NCBI GenBank assembly: GCA_013388685.1
Contig: JACAET010000047.1
Span: 1-64,000, forward strand
Length of the DNA stretch: 64,000 nt
Origin: Chloroflexota bacterium
GTDB lineage: Bacteria > Chloroflexota > Anaerolineae > Anaerolineales > Villigracilaceae
Reading direction: 5' to 3'
Shown: piece after piece, positions 60,018 through 64,000 of the stretch
How positions within the stretch are numbered: the first letter of the stretch is position 1
Layout of the letters: each line of letters starts with the position of its first letter
The notes under the pieces: model-generated
What the model saw: the letters and a program-made list of their open reading frames with translations, nothing else
Databases searched by the model: none
What the model was told of the DNA's origin: nothing
Position numbers and translations under genes: made by a program

Positions 60018-60380
60018 CTAACATCCCTCTTCCACAATCGTGATCCTGTCTTCCTTGTTGGGGATGATGCACAGAAATTCGAACGGTTCGTCGCCGGTAT
60101 TTTCGTAGGAATGGACAACGTTCGCAGGGATGAAGACCACGTCTCCGGCTTTGACGTGATGCGTCTCCTCGCCGATGGTGATGGTCGCTTCGCCGCGCAG
60201 GACATATTGCTCGTGTTCCACCGTATTCGTGTGACGCGGCATCCCGCCTCCCTTTTGCATGGAGAACTTCCGCAGGGCAAAATTGGGACCTTCCTGCGCG
60301 GAGATGAGGACCTGGATGGTCGTGTCCCTGCCTGCGGTCACGTTTTTCGCTTCCACTTCATGGGAATGTTTGACGGACAT
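60018..60380 (-). CDS. Cupin-domain protein
   Basis: 120 residues forming one beta-barrel. Motif 1 is M-P-R-H-T-N-T-V-E-H-E-Q-Y-V-L-R-G-E and motif 2 is D-V-V-F-I-P-A-N-V-V-H-S-Y-E-N; the metal-binding His/His/Glu/His set (about residues 50, 56, 57 and 88) is complete. The substrate is unknown; it may be a small oxygenase, isomerase or sensor. Confidence 0.86.
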   Translation of the reverse strand: MSVKHSHEVEAKNVTAGRDTTIQVLISAQEGPNFALRKFSMQKGGGMPRHTNTVEHEQYVLRGEATITIGEETHHVKAGDVVFIPANVVHSYENTGDEPFEFLCIIPNKEDRITIVEEGC

Positions 60381-60394
60381 GGTATCTCTCCTCT

Positions 60395-60470
60395 GTCATG
60401 GCGAGGGTGAAGCAATCTTCGACACATTGAGGGGGTTGCGTCGCTTTGCTCGCAACGGCATTACGGTATG
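60395..60470. repeat. Short repeat remnant (GCAATC...GCAACG type)
   Basis: ATGGCGAGGGTGAAGCAATC followed by GGTTGCGTCGCTTTGCTCGC looks like a worn palindrome of the kind frequent between genes in related genomes. Weak, single copy here. It reaches into the end of the PP2C gene. Confidence 0.35.
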
Positions 60471-61579
60471 GTCGTATTCGTGGGCCACGGTGTGAGGGTG
60501 GCGGTCGGCGGTTGGATGAATATATCCGGCGCGGAGGTTTGCGTGAGGGCGATGGTTGAGGTGGGGGAGGCCTCCAGGAGCGGCGATTCCGTCAGCAGAA
60601 CGGTTGGAGGAACGGCTGGCGTGGCGGTCACAGCGTCTGTACGGCGAAGCAGGCTGAGGGTCAGGAGGGAAACGACAACCAGGAAAAAAAACAACCCGAC
60701 GATTCCGCCGATCGCCCAGGGCAGCCAGTTTGTTTTCGTTTTCCGGGGAGCGGTTCGCGATTTGAAATCGGGCGGGGCGCCGATGAGGATGACCGTAATA
60801 TTGTCGTGTCCGCCGCGCTCGTTGGCAAGGTTGATCAGGGCGCGGCTTGCCTCCCTCAGATTCGGTTTGGTTCGGATGATTTCGAGGATCTCGTCGTTCC
60901 AGACCAGGTCGGTCAATCCGTCGGTACATAACAACAGCACATCGTTTGGCTGGACTTCCGTACCCTGATTGTTTTCCGCGTGGTGCGCGCCTTCGCCGTC
61001 GAACAGGTTGAGGCGGAAGTCCGGCTCGGGCGGGATGGTGGAGCCGAGATAGCGGCGGATGACGTGCACGTTCGGGTGATCGCGCGCCAGTTCGGGTGTG
61101 AGAATGCCCTTCTCGATGGCTTCCTGTACCCAGGAATGATCCACTGTGAGTTGTTGAATACGCCCGCCGCGCACCAGATAAATGCGCGAATCGCCCACGT
61201 AGGCGGTGTGAAGTTTGTTGTCTATGATCCAGGCGATGGCGCAGGTGGCGCCCATGCCCTTCAGGTTTTCGTTCGTGGCGGAATGTGCGGCAATGGCGCT
61301 GCTGGCTTCATTGATCGCCTGCTCGAGGATGTGTCTGGAGAACTTGCCGTCCCCTTTTGCCACGCATTGCATGATGTGGTTGACAGCCAGTTCCGCCGCC
61401 ACTTCTCCTCCCTTGTGGCCGCCAATGCCGTCGGCAAGCACGGCAAACAGCACCGGCGTATTATCCTTTTCGCTGACCCGAAAGGACGCGACGGCATAAC
61501 GGTCTTCGTTGTTCTTGCCTGTCATGCCCTGATGGGTATGTGCTTCGACGTGCAGGTGAGCGCGTGATGTGCGGATCAT
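60461..61579 (-). CDS. PP2C-type Ser/Thr protein phosphatase, membrane-anchored
   Basis: 372 residues. The PP2C domain (about 1-260) shows N-N-E-D, A-D-G-I-G-G-H, V-G-D-S-R-I-Y, T-D-G-L-T-D and G-G-H-D-N-I-T, so the metal-binding acids are complete. Then a lysine/arginine patch, one helix (about 282-304) and a Thr/Pro/Ser-rich tail (about 305-372) outside the membrane. It probably reverses phosphorylation by a Ser/Thr kinase not seen here. The tail is low-complexity and may bind wall or be glycosylated. It follows the FHA gene by 10 bases. Confidence 0.9.
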   Translation of the reverse strand: MIRTSRAHLHVEAHTHQGMTGKNNEDRYAVASFRVSEKDNTPVLFAVLADGIGGHKGGEVAAELAVNHIMQCVAKGDGKFSRHILEQAINEASSAIAAHSATNENLKGMGATCAIAWIIDNKLHTAYVGDSRIYLVRGGRIQQLTVDHSWVQEAIEKGILTPELARDHPNVHVIRRYLGSTIPPEPDFRLNLFDGEGAHHAENNQGTEVQPNDVLLLCTDGLTDLVWNDEILEIIRTKPNLREASRALINLANERGGHDNITVILIGAPPDFKSRTAPRKTKTNWLPWAIGGIVGLFFFLVVVSLLTLSLLRRTDAVTATPAVPPTVLLTESPLLEASPTSTIALTQTSAPDIFIQPPTATLTPWPTNTTIP

Positions 61580-61589
61580 ATCGTGCGGG

Positions 61590-63485
61590 TCAGGAGAGGG
61601 AAACGACTTTCGGTGCGGGTTCCGCCGGAGGCTGTCTCAGGTCGAAGCGGTATTGCAGGCGTCCAAAATGGATTCTGTCACCGTGCTTGAGAGGCATTCC
61701 GTCGCGCGTGACCGCTTCGTAATTCACCCAGGTGCCTGCCACAGACCCCAGGTCCATGATCAGAAAATGTCCGTCGCCGGTTTGTTGGATGCGCGCATGC
61801 AGGGGCGCAATGGACGGATCGTCGAGCACGTACATGGCTTGCACCGGGTCGGTGCCGAAGGTGGTCTCCTTTTCGCTCACAGGGATGGGCGCGGCGCTGG
61901 CGGGTTCGCCTCCGTTCCTCAGGCGGATAAGATAGGCGGGCGCCGGAGGCAGGCGGTTTTTGGTGGAGCCCATCCAGCCGAAACGCGGCTGTGATTTGGC
62001 ATTGTTTTTAGCCGAAATGGGCGGCTCCGTCAATGCCGCGACGGGTTGGGTCAGCGGGTCTTCCATTGACCGGCGCGCCCTTCGGCGGCGGGATTCCGGG
62101 ATGTTCGTCCGGCTCCTGGTCAGAATGACCAGCAGGGCAAACCCTGCGAAAATGAGGGCGCCCAGGGTAAGTTGGGAGCTGTATCGCATCAGAAACACCT
62201 CAAAGCCGCCGGGCGGATGGATGACCGTGAATGTGACAGGAATGCCGATGCTCGATTTTTTCAACCCAAGAATGTCCTCCGCCTCGACGACGATCTGATG
62301 CTGTCCGCTTTCGGTGACGCCGCTGTACTCCCACAGGAAACTCTCGAAGGGTTTTTCGGTGTTTTCGGCGACGATCTGTCCGTCCATGTACAGGGTCGTG
62401 CGTTTGAGGTCGCGCTTGTGTCCATCGGGAAATTCGACGATGATTTCGATGATTTGTTGCGAGGGTTCCAATACCTCCGCATTGTAGGGATCGTCCGCCG
62501 GGGGACGGCGCGTGATTTGCAGGGGCGGGGAAACGAAGATCGGGTTCGGGGGCTGAACGTTGACGTTGAAGGTTTTGTTCAGTGCGGGAATGCTCGCCCC
62601 CTGCGCTTGAACATACAAGCCGAGCGTATGGTCACCGGGGGTTGTCAAAGCGGATGTGTAGGCGATTTCATAGATGTTTCGCAGGGGGAGGAAGTATAGC
62701 CCGGGGTCGGGGAAGGGTTCGTCGCGGGAAAACGAGAAGAAGGCGCCGTCGGTTTGTTGGGCAAGCAGTTTGAAGGCATTCGCGCTCGGGGAAACGTTGA
62801 ATTCCTCGGCATCAATTAACCAGACGAAGACCCTGATCTTTGCATCCACCGCGCGCTGGATGAGCGGGGCAATGGTGTTATCAATGTTGGGATCGTCCAT
62901 GTGCGGGGTGATGAACAGCACAGCGCGCTTCATGCCGGGCTGCGGGGTTGGCGCACTGACCGTATCCAGCGCGATGGCGAGGGTTTGCAGGTTGGGTACC
63001 GAGTTGCGGAAATCCGGTTTGAACGATTCGAGGCTGACGAACCAATCGTGGACTCCGGCGTGATTAATCAGTGAGCCGGACAGCGAGACGAGACTCAAAT
63101 CGTCCTGCGATTCGACGGGTTGCGCCTCTGCCCATTGACGGAGCGCCTGTACAACCTTTTCGAATCGTGAAACGGCGTTCTGGTCGCGTATCGCCAGGGC
63201 AGGACCGGGATTGACGGCGACCGCCACTTGCACCGGTACAACCGACTGGCGCATTGTGGCGGCTGTACGCTCCTGTCCATCCTCGTAGACGATGATGTCG
63301 GACGGCTCGAGGCCGGAAATGAATTGACCGTTCGCGTCGAAGACATCCACAAGCGCAGAGATCTGCGGGAAGTTCGACGCGTCCACACGCACGATTTCCG
63401 CGTAGGCGGCAGTCTGGGCGTGGACTCGTGTCCATGCACCGGCGATCAGGCTCAGGCTTAGGAGGAGGCGGAAAAGTCTACGCAT
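61590..63485 (-). CDS. Membrane protein with outside vWA-like domain and cytoplasmic FHA domain
   Basis: 631 residues: a signal peptide (ends about 23, VHAQ), a beta domain, a vWA-like domain (about 85-265), another beta domain, one helix (about 437-457) and a cytoplasmic FHA domain (about 545-620). The MIDAS motif D-x-S-x-S of vWA is not visible (N-P-G-P at its place), so metal binding is doubtful. The FHA part has D-L-G-S-V-A-G-T-W-V-N, and should bind phospho-threonine. It links an outside binding head to Ser/Thr phospho-signalling inside, matching the adjacent PP2C. Its start overlaps the next upstream gene by 8 bases. Confidence 0.83.
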   Translation of the reverse strand: MRRLFRLLLSLSLIAGAWTRVHAQTAAYAEIVRVDASNFPQISALVDVFDANGQFISGLEPSDIIVYEDGQERTAATMRQSVVPVQVAVAVNPGPALAIRDQNAVSRFEKVVQALRQWAEAQPVESQDDLSLVSLSGSLINHAGVHDWFVSLESFKPDFRNSVPNLQTLAIALDTVSAPTPQPGMKRAVLFITPHMDDPNIDNTIAPLIQRAVDAKIRVFVWLIDAEEFNVSPSANAFKLLAQQTDGAFFSFSRDEPFPDPGLYFLPLRNIYEIAYTSALTTPGDHTLGLYVQAQGASIPALNKTFNVNVQPPNPIFVSPPLQITRRPPADDPYNAEVLEPSQQIIEIIVEFPDGHKRDLKRTTLYMDGQIVAENTEKPFESFLWEYSGVTESGQHQIVVEAEDILGLKKSSIGIPVTFTVIHPPGGFEVFLMRYSSQLTLGALIFAGFALLVILTRSRTNIPESRRRRARRSMEDPLTQPVAALTEPPISAKNNAKSQPRFGWMGSTKNRLPPAPAYLIRLRNGGEPASAAPIPVSEKETTFGTDPVQAMYVLDDPSIAPLHARIQQTGDGHFLIMDLGSVAGTWVNYEAVTRDGMPLKHGDRIHFGRLQYRFDLRQPPAEPAPKVVSLS

Positions 63486-64000
63486 TTGCCTCGAGGATGG
63501 GGGGCGCGGCGTTGCGGGTCAGGCGCAGATACACGAGGGTGTAGGTCGCCTTCAGGAAGGTCATCCCTATGCCCTGTACCAGCGCCATGACGGGGATAAA
63601 AAGCAGGGTAAGTCCGCCCGTGATCAACATGATCGTCCGCACGTCGAACCTGGAGGCGTCCTGCATGAAAAAGGGCATGAAGAAAAGGGGCACCATGAAC
63701 GGGACGACGACAATTCCTGCAAGCAGACTGAGTCCGAAATATACGATGACCGAAATCAGGACAATGCGCCAGAGATTGGCGCTTACCAGCCGCCAGCCGC
63801 GCTGGATTGCGTCGGTGATGCCGAGTTCGTCTGCCACTGCCGCCGCCACCGCCTCTTCGACAACGCTGTAAAGCACGAGCATGAGGGGATAGATCAGGAA
63901 AAACAGCGGTTGAAGGCAGATGAAACCGAGCCCCATCGTCACCATGCCGATCAGGGTTATGCAGCCGAAGATCACTGTGAAGAATATCGAAACCGCGAGA
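63478..64000 (-). CDS. Multi-pass membrane protein, partial (5' end outside the window)
   Basis: About 174 codons visible; the frame is open to the right edge, so a GTG near 63975 is not the real start. The visible part has four long hydrophobic segments (e.g. ICLQPLFFLIYPLMLVLYSVV and LLAGIVVVPFMVPLFFMPFF) and a soluble loop GITDAIQRGWRLVSANLWRI, a form common in DUF975 or GDPD-membrane-domain-like proteins. It overlaps the vWA/FHA gene by 8 bases, so the three final genes are one unit. Confidence 0.7.
   Translation of the reverse strand, partial: LAVSIFFTVIFGCITLIGMVTMGLGFICLQPLFFLIYPLMLVLYSVVEEAVAAAVADELGITDAIQRGWRLVSANLWRIVLISVIVYFGLSLLAGIVVVPFMVPLFFMPFFMQDASRFDVRTIMLITGGLTLLFIPVMALVQGIGMTFLKATYTLVYLRLTRNAAPPILEANA

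Noticed and set aside
1..64000. tRNA or rRNA genes and CRISPR arrays
   Set aside because: No cloverleaf with a GTTCGAATCC-type arm, no rRNA core string and no regularly spaced direct repeats were noticed. A tRNAscan and CRISPR search would settle this.

Overview
The window looks like a chromosomal segment of a free-living bacterium of the Chloroflexota, most likely Anaerolineae. This is an inference from gene content and style: bacterial NurA/HerA genes, a fused E1 alpha-beta dehydrogenase, DUF4349 and SIMPL lipoproteins, no outer-membrane genes, moderately high GC, and many short palindromic intergenic repeats. No rRNA, tRNA, CRISPR array, phage gene or transposase was recognised. The first gene (an E2 lipoyl domain) and the last gene (a membrane protein) run off the ends of the window.

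Layout. Positions 1-7400 (minus strand) hold a 2-oxoacid dehydrogenase E1/E2 pair, a response regulator, a membrane-anchored subtilase, a lipid-anchored-type hydrolase and a YczE-like membrane protein. From 7420 to 14900 come rlmI, two small membrane proteins, a P-loop ATPase, leuCD, a 5'-3' exonuclease and a DinB protein. Positions 14926-16928 are a cassette of small DUF1801, VOC and DHFR-like proteins behind a strong promoter with an embedded operator; the cassette also contains the leftover 3' end of a second VOC gene. An orphan DNA methyltransferase follows. Positions 18296-21482 form a Fur-family (Zur-like) regulated metal uptake operon with a clear palindromic operator. Positions 21726-26720 hold a diguanylate cyclase, two paralogous STAS proteins flanking a ferric-reductase-like flavoprotein, an unlisted 49-residue membrane peptide, and a YprB-like nuclease.

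The middle part (26897-38024) holds an MFS transporter, a class A PBP-like protein whose catalytic motifs are nearly all lost, a GAF-GGDEF protein, a repeat-rich spacer, a SIMPL lipoprotein and the nurA-(HAS-like)-herA DNA end-processing operon. At 38073-42137 lies a redox region: an ECF sigma factor with its zinc-binding anti-sigma factor, divergent from an OsmC / protein disulfide oxidoreductase / TlpA / glutaredoxin / GroES gene string. The sigma gene and the redox genes each carry the same promoter-like motif with identical spacing, suggesting a thiol-stress regulon.

Positions 42399-48500 (minus) hold a MORC/Hsp90-like GHKL ATPase with a predicted winged-helix partner, a methyltransferase, a two-component system and a CPBP protease. 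The GHKL/winged-helix pair is the best candidate here for an undescribed system. Positions 48636-59940 are mostly housekeeping on the plus strand (polX, prs, ferritin, an oxidoreductase/PEBP/esterase operon, coaBC, metallophosphoesterase, DUF4349 and rsmG), with a pentapeptide-repeat protein on the minus strand. The end of the window carries a Ser/Thr phospho-signalling group: PP2C phosphatase, vWA-FHA membrane protein and a partial membrane protein.

Several families of short dispersed repeats, some with terminal inverted repeats like MITEs, occupy the gaps and in places define gene ends. Coordinates and motifs were read by eye; no database search was run.
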